Positions 7,894 to 16,141 of a stretch of DNA of 64,000 bases are shown piece by piece. Position 1 is the stretch's first letter. Every line of letters starts with the position of its first letter. The DNA lies in contig NZ_FMAE01000004.1 of assembly GCF_900094575.1 (NCBI RefSeq), positions 1 through 64,000 of the forward strand. The letters are read 5' to 3'. Source of the stretch: Bradyrhizobium yuanmingense (lineage in GTDB: Bacteria > Pseudomonadota > Alphaproteobacteria > Rhizobiales > Xanthobacteraceae). The notes under the pieces were generated by a model that saw nothing but the letters and a program-made list of their open reading frames with translations, was not told the DNA's origin and searched no databases. The position numbers were made by a program, and so were the translations under genes.

Positions 7894-8596
7894 TGGCACG
7901 CTGCTGACGGTCAATGGCGTCTCGGCGGCTTACGGCAAGGTCGTTGCGCTCCGCGGCGTCTCGCTCTCCGTCAAGCACGGCGAGATCGTTGCGATTCTCG
8001 GCGCCAACGGTGCGGGCAAGACCACGCTGTTGAACGCGATCTCCGGCGTGCTGCCGATCGCGGCGGGCCGCATCGAGTTCGCAGAGAAGCGCATCGACGG
8101 ATGCAAGCCCTGGACGCTCAGCCGCGCGGGCATCAGCCACGTCCCCGAGGGACGCGAGATATTTCCGTCGATGACTGTCGAAGCGAACCTGAAGATCGTC
8201 GACGCGTTCGGCAGCGGCCCGATGTTCTCAGTCGAGGACGTCTTGAACATGTTTCCGCGCCTGCGTGAGCGCTTCCGTCAAGCCGCCGGAAATCTCAGCG
8301 GCGGTGAGCAGCAGATGCTGGCGATCGGCCGCGGCTTGATGGCGCGGCCCCGGCTGATTCTGTTCGACGAGCCGTCACTCGGGCTGTCGCCGTTCTTCTC
8401 AAAATTCGTGCTCGGCGCGATCGGAGCGCTGCGGACCAAAGGCCTCTCGGCGCTTTTGGTCGAGCAGAACATGCGTGCGGCGCTCAAGATTGCCGACCGG
8501 GCCTATGTGCTCAGGGTGGGCTCGATCGTGCGCGAAGGAACGGCCGGCGAAATCGCTGATGCCCCCGACATCCAGGAAGCCTATCTCGGCGCTTAG
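7883..8596 (+). CDS. ABC importer ATPase, LivF type
   Basis: 237 residues, normal LivF length. Walker A is GANGAGKTT, the signature is LSGGEQQMLAIGRGLM and Walker B is LILFDEPSLGLSP. It is the second nucleotide-binding subunit of the importer encoded from 4018 to 8596. Its ATG overlaps the end of LivG. The next gene, a CoA-transferase, begins 37 bp downstream, so transport and activation genes appear to share a transcript. Confidence 0.93.
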   Translation: MTSDGTLLTVNGVSAAYGKVVALRGVSLSVKHGEIVAILGANGAGKTTLLNAISGVLPIAAGRIEFAEKRIDGCKPWTLSRAGISHVPEGREIFPSMTVEANLKIVDAFGSGPMFSVEDVLNMFPRLRERFRQAAGNLSGGEQQMLAIGRGLMARPRLILFDEPSLGLSPFFSKFVLGAIGALRTKGLSALLVEQNMRAALKIADRAYVLRVGSIVREGTAGEIADAPDIQEAYLGA

Positions 8597-8633
8597 CGCA
8601 GTCAGCTCGTTGCAAGGGATTTGAGACAGACAC

Positions 8634-9857
8634 ATGCAGGGTCGACGCAATCTTCCACTCGATGGCCTCACGGTCATCGATTTCGGCCAGGTTTACCAAG
8701 GGCCGTACGCGACCTACCTGATGGCCAAGGCCGGCGCCAAGGTGATCAAGATCGAACCGCTGGCCGGTGAGCCCGTTCGTCAGCGCGACAGCGTCAGCCG
8801 CGGCTCAGGCGCGCCGTTTGCGATGCTAAACGGCCATAAGAAGTGCATTACGCTCGATCTGAAATCCGCGAAGGGGAAGGAGATCGTCAAGGGCCTGGTC
8901 AAGGGCGCGGATGTCCTCCTGGAAAACTACGCACCGGGAGTGATGGATCGTCTGGACATCGGCTGGTCCGTGCTGCACGAGCTCAATCCCCGACTGGTCT
9001 ACGCATCTGGATCCGGTTACGGACTCTCGGGTCCGGATAAGGACAATCTGGCCATGGACGTGACCGTTCAGGCCGTGTCAGGCTTGATGAGCGTCACCGG
9101 CTTTCCAGATAGTCCGCCCGTCAAGGCCGGCCCGGCCCTGGTCGATTTCATGAGCGGAATTCACCTCTATGCCGGCGTGATGACGGCGTTGTACGAGCGG
9201 CAGATCACGGGCGTCGGCCGTCTCGTGGAAGTCGCTATGCAGGAGGCCGTGTTTCCTGCTCTCGCCTCCAACCTTGCCTACATGTACGACATCGGCCGGG
9301 CGCCGCCCCGAACCGGCAATCGCCACGGCGGGCTCTCCGCTGCGCCCTATAATGTCTATCCGGCAAGCGACGGCTACATCGCGATCATCGCGACCAACGA
9401 CAAGCATTGGTCCGCCCTGCTGCAAGCCATCGGGCGGACCGAGCTCGCTGATGATCCGCGTTTCCGGGACAAGGTTGCGCGAGTCCGCAACATGGACGAA
9501 ACCGACCAGCTGATCGCGGACTGGAGCTCGAAGATCACCCGCGAGGAGGCCTGCGCGGCGCTGGCGAAATTCAAAGTGCCGTCCGCGCCGGTACGCGACC
9601 TCGAAGAGGTCTGCAACGACCGGCACATGCATGCGCGCGGCATGCTCGAATGGATCGAGCATCCGCAGTTCGGGCGGATCGTGATCCCGGACAGCCCGAT
9701 CCGCATCCACGGCGCCGACAGATTGCCTGCCGCGGTCTCAGCCAGATTGGGGGCGAACACCGACGAGGTACTGTCATCGATGCTCGAGATGTCGGATCCT
9801 GAGATCTTCGCGCTGCGAACCGAGGGCGTGATCGGGCCACGCCCTCCATCCACCTAA
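8634..9857 (+). CDS. Family III (CaiB/BaiF) CoA-transferase
   Basis: 407 residues. The N-terminus DGLTVIDFGQVYQGPYAT and the segment DVLLENYAPGVMDRL (about 93-107) are typical. Asp171 in LVDFMSGIHLY aligns with the catalytic Asp169 of formyl-CoA transferase, which forms the acyl-anhydride intermediate. It should transfer CoA from a donor thioester to the pathway acid, activating it for beta-oxidation by the following genes. Its paralog at 18653 shares long stretches (QVYQGPYA, DNLAMD-TVQAVSG-MSVTGF). Donor and acceptor are not predictable from sequence. Confidence 0.92.
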   Translation: MQGRRNLPLDGLTVIDFGQVYQGPYATYLMAKAGAKVIKIEPLAGEPVRQRDSVSRGSGAPFAMLNGHKKCITLDLKSAKGKEIVKGLVKGADVLLENYAPGVMDRLDIGWSVLHELNPRLVYASGSGYGLSGPDKDNLAMDVTVQAVSGLMSVTGFPDSPPVKAGPALVDFMSGIHLYAGVMTALYERQITGVGRLVEVAMQEAVFPALASNLAYMYDIGRAPPRTGNRHGGLSAAPYNVYPASDGYIAIIATNDKHWSALLQAIGRTELADDPRFRDKVARVRNMDETDQLIADWSSKITREEACAALAKFKVPSAPVRDLEEVCNDRHMHARGMLEWIEHPQFGRIVIPDSPIRIHGADRLPAAVSARLGANTDEVLSSMLEMSDPEIFALRTEGVIGPRPPST

Positions 9858-9864
9858 CGAGAGA

Positions 9865-10941
9865 ATGACGATGTCAGCTTCTGAAACCCTCGTCGTCGAA
9901 ACCGCCGCGCGTGTCCTGGCGGATCTGGCCGATCCGCAGACCATCGTGCAGCAGCGCGACGACGCCTGGAAGGCGCCGCTCTGGTTGTCGCTTCAGGAAA
10001 TCGGACTGGACCTCGCCTGGGCCTCCGAGACCGGCGGCGGTGCTGGCGCGTCGCTCGCCGATGGCTTCGGCATCATTCGCGAGGCCGGCCGCGCGGCCTT
10101 GGCAGTGCCCCTCGCGGAAACGCTTCTGGCCGGATGGCTGCTCGACCGCGCGGGCCTGACTGCGCCGGGCGGCCCGATGACGGTGGCGCCGGTACGGCCG
10201 AAGGATCATCTCACGCTCGACAAGGCTGGCCGCGTCAACGGCCGGGCCCGCATGGTGCCCTTTGCCAGCGATGTCGAGCATCTCGCCGTGCTGGCGACTG
10301 GGGACCAGGGACCGTTGGTCGCTCTGGTCCGAACCGCCGATTGCAAGCTGAAGCCCGGCAAGAGCCTCGCGCGGGACGCGCGCGACACCGTGGAGCTCGC
10401 GAACGTTCTGCCGGTTCACAGTGCACGCTTGGAGGAGGCGGGAACACAGGAGAAGGACGTTCTCCTGCTGATGGGCGCAGCGGCGCGAGCGCAGCAGATT
10501 GCCGGCGCTCTGGACAGAATTCTCGAACTCTCGGTTCTTTATTCGCAGCAGCGTGTCGCGTTCGAGAAGCCGATCTCAAAATTCCAGGCGATCCAGCACA
10601 GTCTCGCGCGGCTCGGCGGCGAGGTCGCTGCGGCAGCGTCCGCTGCGGCGTCCGCTGCCGATACGATCGCCAACACCGGCTTCGATGACGCCGCCGCGCT
10701 GCTGGAGGTTGCTGCGGCCAAGATTCGCTGCAGCGAGGCCGCTGAGGTCGGGACCGGCATTGCCCATCAGGTGCACGGCGCGATCGGCTTCACCGACGAG
10801 CATATCCTGCACCGGTTCACGCTCCGTCTGCTGTCGTGGCGGGATGAGTTTGGTGACGAAACGTTCTGGAGCCTCAAGCTCGGCGAGCTCATTGCGGCCA
10901 GAGGTCCCCGGGAACTCTGGCCCCTGCTGGCCTCTCGCTGA
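9865..10941 (+). CDS. Acyl-CoA dehydrogenase, small or divergent subunit
   Basis: 358 residues with the acyl-CoA dehydrogenase fold. The N-terminal half is divergent: the usual flavin-contacting SEPxxGSD motif of the middle domain is not seen. The C-terminal half is recognisable (RVAFEKPISKFQAIQHSLAR; HQVHGAIGFTDEHILHRF). Its neighbour at 10953 is a second, complementary dehydrogenase with a clear middle-domain motif. Such adjacent pairs often form alpha2beta2 enzymes, as in steroid side-chain degradation, and that is the likely arrangement here. It catalyses, or helps catalyse, alpha,beta-desaturation of an acyl-CoA. Confidence 0.88.
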   Translation: MTMSASETLVVETAARVLADLADPQTIVQQRDDAWKAPLWLSLQEIGLDLAWASETGGGAGASLADGFGIIREAGRAALAVPLAETLLAGWLLDRAGLTAPGGPMTVAPVRPKDHLTLDKAGRVNGRARMVPFASDVEHLAVLATGDQGPLVALVRTADCKLKPGKSLARDARDTVELANVLPVHSARLEEAGTQEKDVLLLMGAAARAQQIAGALDRILELSVLYSQQRVAFEKPISKFQAIQHSLARLGGEVAAAASAAASAADTIANTGFDDAAALLEVAAAKIRCSEAAEVGTGIAHQVHGAIGFTDEHILHRFTLRLLSWRDEFGDETFWSLKLGELIAARGPRELWPLLASR

Positions 10942-10952
10942 AAGGAGCCGCG

Positions 10953-12110
10953 ATGTCCCTCATCCATTTCGACGCCATGCGCCTGCCAGCTCGTTGCCAG
11001 GAACTGCGCAAGGAGGTCCGGGCGTTTCTGGAGAGCGAGATCGCCGCCGGCACGTTCGATCCTGACAGGCCGGAGGTCGGCGACAAGAACGCGGATGAGT
11101 TCTCCCGTCGTGTCGGTGCGAAAGGCTGGATCGGAATGACTTGGCCCAAGAAATATGGCGGTCAGGAGCGCAGCTTCCTCGAGCGCTATGTCGTGACCGA
11201 GGAAATGCGGATCGCCAATGCTCCCGTGCGGCGCTTCTTCGTCGCGGACCGGCAGAGCGGCCCAACTCTCATTCGTTACGCCCATGAAAAGATCAAGCAA
11301 GACGTGCTGCCCCGGATCATCCGCGGCGAGCTTTTCTTCTGCATCGGCATGAGCGAGCCGAACTCGGGCTCGGACCTGTTCGCAGCGAGCACGAAGGCGA
11401 CCAAGACGGACGGCGGCTGGCTGATCAACGGTACGAAAGTCTGGACCAGCAGCGCGCACCTTGCGGACTATATGATCGGCCTGTTCCGGACCTCGGGTTC
11501 GACCAAGGAGAATCGGCGACATGGCCTGACCTCGTTTCTGGTCGACATGAAGACGCCCGGCATCACCTGCCGGCCCATCGGCCAGATGAGCGGCCAGCGC
11601 GACTTCAACGAGGTCGTGTTCCAGGACGCCTTCATTCCGGATGATCATGTCATCGGCGAGGTCGATGGTGCCTGGAAGCAGGCTACAAGCGAGCTGGCTT
11701 ACGAGCGATCCGGGCCGGAACGGTTTCTCGAGACTTACGACGCGCTGCTCGCGCTCACCAATGCGGCGGGTGCGAAGCCGGATGTCCGAGTGACCGTCGG
11801 TATCGGGCGGCTGGTCGCGCAGCTGCACACTTTGCGCCGCATGTCCGTCTCGGTGGCGGGGATGCTCGAAGCAGGCCGAGAGCCCGTCGTCGAGGCCGCG
11901 ATCGTTAAGGACCTTGGCACAGTCTGGGAGCAGGGCCTGCCGCATCGGGTGCGCGAACTCGCTTCGCTGCTCGACCTCGAGGACGACGAAGAGGATGTAT
12001 TCCGCAACAAGCTCGACTTCGAGCTCAAGATCGCACCGAAGCTGACGATCCAGGGCGGCACGACGGAAGTCCTGCGGGGCATCATCGCGCGCGGACTTGG
12101 ACTTCGCTGA
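10953..12110 (+). CDS. Acyl-CoA dehydrogenase, FAD-binding subunit
   Basis: 385 residues. The middle-domain motif is GMSEPNSGSDL near 131-141, followed by the beta-strand segment GGWLINGTKVWTSSAH. The C-terminus has TIQGGTTEVLRGIIARGLGL, a flavin-contacting helix typical of the CaiA/FadE group. AAAGGAG precedes the ATG by 8 bp, and the gene starts 11 bp after the other dehydrogenase. It likely oxidises the CoA thioester made by the 8634 product and passes electrons to electron-transfer flavoprotein, whose genes are not in this window. Confidence 0.92.
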   Translation: MSLIHFDAMRLPARCQELRKEVRAFLESEIAAGTFDPDRPEVGDKNADEFSRRVGAKGWIGMTWPKKYGGQERSFLERYVVTEEMRIANAPVRRFFVADRQSGPTLIRYAHEKIKQDVLPRIIRGELFFCIGMSEPNSGSDLFAASTKATKTDGGWLINGTKVWTSSAHLADYMIGLFRTSGSTKENRRHGLTSFLVDMKTPGITCRPIGQMSGQRDFNEVVFQDAFIPDDHVIGEVDGAWKQATSELAYERSGPERFLETYDALLALTNAAGAKPDVRVTVGIGRLVAQLHTLRRMSVSVAGMLEAGREPVVEAAIVKDLGTVWEQGLPHRVRELASLLDLEDDEEDVFRNKLDFELKIAPKLTIQGGTTEVLRGIIARGLGLR

Positions 12111-12136
12111 TTAGGACAAAAGGAATCTGACGCCAT

Positions 12137-12913
12137 ATGAGCACTGATATCGCAGTTACTTCGCAAGGCCACGTTGCAATGATCGAGATCCAGCGGCCGC
12201 CGCTGAATTATTTCGATCTCCAGCTCATCCGCGACATCGCCGACGCACTCGACAAGATCGACGCGAACGCCGAAATCCGGTCCGTCGTCCTTGCCGCGCA
12301 GGGCAAGGCGTTCTGCGCCGGAGCGGATTTCAATACGCCGGCCCGGGACGCGCCGGCCAATGGCGACCAGCGGGACAGCGGCCACCTCTATATTGAGGCC
12401 GTGCGCATCTTCCGGAACAAGAAGCCGATCGTCGCAGCAGTGCAGGGCGCCGCAATCGGCGGCGGCTTTGGCCTCGCGATGTCGGCGGATTTCCGCGTGA
12501 CCTGTCCCGAGGCCCGGTTCGCCGCGAACTTCACCCGTCTCGGCTTCCATCCCGGCTTCGGACTGACCGTCACCCTGCCGGAGGCCATCGGCAAGTCCAA
12601 CGCCGAGCTGATGTTCTACACCAGCCGGCGCGTCACCGGGGAACAGGCGCTGGCGATGGGATTGGCGAGCGTCTTGGTCCCTCAGGATAAGGTCCGCGCG
12701 GCCGCCATGTCGCTCGCGCAGGAGATTGCCGAATGCGCGCCGCTCGGCCTGCTGTCGACCCGAGCGACCATGCGTGCCGGGCTTGCGGACCGCGTCAAGA
12801 CGGCGACGGATCATGAACTGACCGAGCAGAACCGCCTGCGCGCGACGGATGATTTCCGGGAAGGCGTCAAGTCCACGGCGGAACGGCGATCCGCAAATTT
12901 CACCGGCAAGTGA
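12137..12913 (+). CDS. Enoyl-CoA hydratase/isomerase family protein
   Basis: 258-residue crotonase-fold enzyme. The oxyanion segment is GKAFCAGADFN (about 56-66) and the second segment GAAIGGGFGLAMSADFRV. FTRLGFHPGFGLTVTLP follows, where canonical hydratases carry a catalytic Glu; the expected Glu144 equivalent is not evident there, so an isomerase or hydrolase reaction is possible. It follows the dehydrogenase pair by 26 bp, the normal order of a beta-oxidation cycle. Confidence 0.9.
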   Translation: MSTDIAVTSQGHVAMIEIQRPPLNYFDLQLIRDIADALDKIDANAEIRSVVLAAQGKAFCAGADFNTPARDAPANGDQRDSGHLYIEAVRIFRNKKPIVAAVQGAAIGGGFGLAMSADFRVTCPEARFAANFTRLGFHPGFGLTVTLPEAIGKSNAELMFYTSRRVTGEQALAMGLASVLVPQDKVRAAAMSLAQEIAECAPLGLLSTRATMRAGLADRVKTATDHELTEQNRLRATDDFREGVKSTAERRSANFTGK

Positions 12914-12920
12914 GAGCGCC

Positions 12921-13781
12921 ATGACGGAAAAGCTCGAAAAATTCCCAGACGGGAGTTGCGATTGCCACGTCCACATCTATGGGCCATTCGATCGTTTCCC
13001 CGTCGACTATTCTGGAAAATTTGCTCCGAAGCAGGAATTCCCGGTCGAGATGCTGTTCGACGTGTGGAAGTCGATCGGCATTTCACGCGGCGTCATCGTC
13101 CATGCCGGCAATGCCGGCTCGGACAATGAGGTCACGCTCGAAGCCCTGAAGCGCTTTCCGGACAAGCTGCGCGCGGTCGCGATCCTCGATCAGCACGTCA
13201 CCGACAAGCGGCTGGACGAATTGACTGATGCCGGCTTCAAGGGCGTGCGCATCAATCTCCTGTATCAGGACGGCAAGCCCGTGTTGTCGGGCGGCGGCAT
13301 GAACCTGGACGACCTGAAGGCGTTGGCGCCGCGCATTGCCGAGCGAGGCTGGCATGCACAGCTCTGGATCGAGACCGGCGACCTGCAGCAGCTCGCGCCG
13401 GAGATCGAAAAGCTGCCGCTCGACTTCGTCATCGACCATCAGGGCCGCACCATGGCGGACAAGACCGTCAACTACAGCGGCTACCAGTGGTTCTGCGACC
13501 GCGGCCTCAAGAGCGGCCGCTATTGGTGCAAACTGTCCGGTGCGGACCGCAACACTCGCATCGGCAGCCCGTACAAGGACACCGAGGACTTCATGAAAGC
13601 GCTGGTCGCCGCCAACCCCGATCGGCTGGTCTGGGGCAGCGACTGGCCGCATGTCGGGCACGCCGACGATGCGGTCCCGAAGGAGTCCGTGCTGATGGAT
13701 CTATTTGGGCGTTGCGTGCCTGACGAGGCCGTTCGCAGGAAGATCCTGATCGACAATCCGGCCCGGCTCTACGGCTTCTGA
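12921..13781 (+). CDS. Amidohydrolase 2 family, LigI (2-pyrone-4,6-dicarboxylate hydrolase)-like
   Basis: 286 residues, TIM-barrel amidohydrolase of the LigI group. The N-terminal CDCHVHIYGPFDRFP carries the HxH pair, and WGSDWPHVGH near the C-terminus carries the conserved Asp. LigI opens a six-membered lactone without a metal; this relative could open a lactone or pyrone ring. The frame is open from 12849, but the ATG at 12921 after GAGAGCGCC avoids overlapping the hydratase and matches the short N-terminus of the paralog at 20729. It is the last gene of the block 1 run; a hairpin overlaps its stop codon. Confidence 0.88.
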   Translation: MTEKLEKFPDGSCDCHVHIYGPFDRFPVDYSGKFAPKQEFPVEMLFDVWKSIGISRGVIVHAGNAGSDNEVTLEALKRFPDKLRAVAILDQHVTDKRLDELTDAGFKGVRINLLYQDGKPVLSGGGMNLDDLKALAPRIAERGWHAQLWIETGDLQQLAPEIEKLPLDFVIDHQGRTMADKTVNYSGYQWFCDRGLKSGRYWCKLSGADRNTRIGSPYKDTEDFMKALVAANPDRLVWGSDWPHVGHADDAVPKESVLMDLFGRCVPDEAVRRKILIDNPARLYGF

Positions 13782-13788
13782 GAGCCGG
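13763..13788. terminator. Hairpin between convergent genes
   Basis: CCGGCTCT (13763-13770) pairs perfectly with AGAGCCGG (13781-13788) around a 10-base loop that includes the stop codon of the amidohydrolase. It lies just before the convergent thioesterase gene. No T-run follows, so it is only a candidate bidirectional terminator. Confidence 0.4.
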
Positions 13789-13802
13789 AGGCCGCGAAGG
13801 AA

Positions 13803-14258
13803 TCACGCCGGGCTGCTTCCGGCGGGAGTCTTGGGACGCAGGGCGGCCGTCGAGCTTGCTGTGGCGATCAGCACGTCGTTGGCGTCGCGCAGCTCGGCCT
13901 CCAGGAAGCCGACGCTCCGTCCTTGCCGGACGACCTTGCCGTAAGCGCGATACAGGCCCGGGTGCGCGGGCAGCAGGAATGCGACCTTGATCTCGAGGCT
14001 CGCGACTGTAATCAGGTATTCGCCGCGCAGCAGGCTCGCGGTCGCCATGGCCGCATCGAGCCAGCCCGTGACAATGCCACCCTGCACGATACCGCCCTTG
14101 GGATGTCCTTCCGTAGAATGGCAGTGCCGCGGCTCGGCATGCCATTCGATCATGACGCGATCGCGCGTCTGATCATAGGAGACGCCTCCGACGCCGAGCA
14201 ATTCCCACGCGGCAGGGCGTCGCGCCTCGGTCTGCCTGATCAAGTCTTCATACGACAT
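13803..14258 (-). CDS. PaaI-family hotdog thioesterase
   Basis: 151 residues. The hotdog-fold signature GGIVQGGIVTGWLDAAMATA (about 54-73) is the core helix region of PaaI/YbgC-type acyl-CoA thioesterases, and ITVASLEIKVAFLLPA follows as the central strands. It would release CoA from dead-end or aryl-acyl thioesters in the cytoplasm, a common rescue function beside CoA-dependent catabolic genes. It lies 107 bp downstream of the Old Yellow Enzyme gene on the same strand and is convergent with block 1. Confidence 0.85.
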   Translation of the reverse strand: MSYEDLIRQTEARRPAAWELLGVGGVSYDQTRDRVMIEWHAEPRHCHSTEGHPKGGIVQGGIVTGWLDAAMATASLLRGEYLITVASLEIKVAFLLPAHPGLYRAYGKVVRQGRSVGFLEAELRDANDVLIATASSTAALRPKTPAGSSPA

Positions 14259-14365
14259 TTTCGGTGATCGCTCGCAGTTGATGGATGTTCACGAGGCGCG
14301 CCGCAATACGCCTCGCAAAACAATCAACACAGGCCGTGTCGCTGCGCAACCGCGCCCGGCGGTGA

Positions 14366-15535
14366 TCAGCTATCCGCCGCGATGCCCTTTTGCCACGTGG
14401 AGGGATTTCCGCCAAAACCGCGGCGGGCCCGCTTTTCGAGCCAGTAGCCCATCTGCGGCGGGACCGCGCTGAAGGTCGGATCGACGCCGAGCTTTTGGGC
14501 CGCATCCATCGCCCAGTTCGGGTTGTGGATGAATTCGCGGCCGACCGCGACGAGGTCGGCCTTCTTGTCCTGCAGGATCGCCTCGGCCTGGTCGCCGTGA
14601 ATGATGAGGCCCACTGCCATCGTCATGATATCGGCTTCGCGGCGGATATAGTCCGCGAACTGAACCTGATAACCGTACTCGTTGAGCCGGAAGAAGTTCG
14701 GCACCTTGCTGTTGAGACCGCCGGTGCTACAGTCGATGACGTCGACGCCCTTCGTCTTGAGGATGCGCACCAGCCTGGCGTTCTCCGCCGGTCCCCAACC
14801 CGCTTCGTCCTCGATCGAAAGGCGGACGAACAGGGGTTTGGACGCGGGCCAATGCGCACGAACGGACTCGGCGACCTCAATGGCGAATCTCATACGGTTG
14901 GCTTCGCTGCCGCCATAATCGTCTGAACGCTGGTTCGCCTCCGGCGACAGGAACGAATGGATCAGATAGCCATGGGCGGCATGCAATTCGACGACGTCGA
15001 ACCCCGCCTGGTCGGCGCGCGCCGCAGCCTTGCCCCAGGCGTCGATCGCATCGGGAATTTCATGACGTTGCAGCGCCCGCGGCATGAAATAGCCATTGCC
15101 GAATGCAAGCGCGCTCGGACCGATCAGGTCCCAGCCGTTCACATCCTCGACCTCCGCAAGCTCCTGGGCGGAGAGGGTTCCATCTCCCTCCCAGGGGCGC
15201 CGGGCCTTTCCCTTCCGGCCGGTGTGTCCAAGCTGGATGCCGGCCGCCGCGCCGTTCGACTTGATGAAGCTCGCGATATCGCGAAGCGGCGCGATGAACT
15301 TGTCGTCCCAGATGCCGAGATCTCCAACCGTGCCGCAGCCGCGGCGCTCGACCTTGGTCGACTCGACGATGACAAGGCCCGCGCCGCCTGCGGCGAACTT
15401 GCCCGCATTGGTGATGTGCCAGGGTGTCGGGAAGCCGCGTTCTGCCACGTATTGCAGCATCGGCGGGACCACGATCCGGTTCTTGAACGTCACATCCCGA
15501 ATGCGTAGCGGCGAGAACAGCAGCGTTTCCTTCAT
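14366..15535 (-). CDS. NADH:flavin oxidoreductase, Old Yellow Enzyme family
   Basis: 389 residues, FMN-binding TIM barrel. Family motifs are GIQLGHTGRKG, the active-site segment ELHAAHGYLIHSFLSP and the following DDYGGSEANRMRF. The start ATG at 15535 has GGGAGG 6 bp upstream; an upstream in-frame codon at 15559 has no such site. It should reduce an activated C=C bond (cyclic enone or 2-enoate type). A paralog sits at 17429-18601 in block 2. Its placement beside block 1 suggests reduction of the ring before or after opening. Confidence 0.92.
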   Translation of the reverse strand: MKETLLFSPLRIRDVTFKNRIVVPPMLQYVAERGFPTPWHITNAGKFAAGGAGLVIVESTKVERRGCGTVGDLGIWDDKFIAPLRDIASFIKSNGAAAGIQLGHTGRKGKARRPWEGDGTLSAQELAEVEDVNGWDLIGPSALAFGNGYFMPRALQRHEIPDAIDAWGKAAARADQAGFDVVELHAAHGYLIHSFLSPEANQRSDDYGGSEANRMRFAIEVAESVRAHWPASKPLFVRLSIEDEAGWGPAENARLVRILKTKGVDVIDCSTGGLNSKVPNFFRLNEYGYQVQFADYIRREADIMTMAVGLIIHGDQAEAILQDKKADLVAVGREFIHNPNWAMDAAQKLGVDPTFSAVPPQMGYWLEKRARRGFGGNPSTWQKGIAADS

Positions 15536-15664
15536 CCCGGCCTCCCTTTTGTTGATCAAGATTAGGAGGCCGGCCCAGGCATGCCAATGCGCGTCAGTGA
15601 CGGCGTCGCATTTACATGGATATGAAAAGGGGTGTTCTGCGAGACGGCATCGTGCTCTCGACTG

Positions 15665-15982
15665 CTATTCTGGGGTCGCCTGCAAAACTGCCGCCAAGGC
15701 CTGTCCCGATTTCGCGAGGATCTTCTGTCTCGCTTCAGCGATCCAGTCGAGAGGCGGTGACATGTCCCGCAAACCCATCTCGACGCCGAGATCGTTGAGG
15801 GCCCTCTGATCGAACGATATCGAGTCGTCAGCCCAGCGGTTCATCTGCTCCGCCCAGAGCTTGCAAAGATCGTCGGCCGAGAGCCGTTCGTACCGGCGGC
15901 CGCGCACGAGATAGGATTGTCGACGTTCCGATTGGCGGTTCTTCAGCAGAAGCTCGATTGCTTCTCTCGCCTGATCGGTCAC
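15665..15982 (-). CDS. Small protein of unknown function
   Basis: 105 residues, not recognised. The predicted soluble, mostly helical protein is rich in Arg and Glu; it has RRQSYLVRGRRYERL near residue 20 and no signal peptide, membrane segment or obvious metal motif. The start is GTG at 15982 with GGGAGG about 10 bp upstream. Codon third positions are GC-rich like neighbouring genes, which supports a real gene. It lies alone between the terminator at 16089-16117 and the Old Yellow Enzyme gene, 129 bp upstream of the latter on the same strand, so it may be co-transcribed. Confidence 0.6.
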   Translation of the reverse strand: MTDQAREAIELLLKNRQSERRQSYLVRGRRYERLSADDLCKLWAEQMNRWADDSISFDQRALNDLGVEMGLRDMSPPLDWIAEARQKILAKSGQALAAVLQATPE

Positions 15983-16088
15983 GGTTCATCCCCTCCCGAA
16001 GCCTGTTCGGGGCGAGATAAGCATAAATTCGGTGTGACCGGAAGCGAAGCCGGGACTCCGGCTCGATCGGAGCGGTGGAAGCCGCCCT

Positions 16089-16117
16089 CTGAGCGGCAGC
16101 CTCAGGCTGCCGCTCAG
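16089..16117. terminator. Strong hairpin downstream of the block 2 operon
   Basis: CTGAGCGGCAGCC (16089-16101) pairs perfectly with GGCTGCCGCTCAG (16105-16117) around a 3-base loop. It begins 25 bp beyond the stop of the minus-strand binding-protein gene at 16142. There is no marked T-run, but a 13-bp GC-rich stem is a convincing transcription end. Confidence 0.7.
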
Positions 16118-16141
16118 AATTCCTCCTACAACGCCTGGAGA

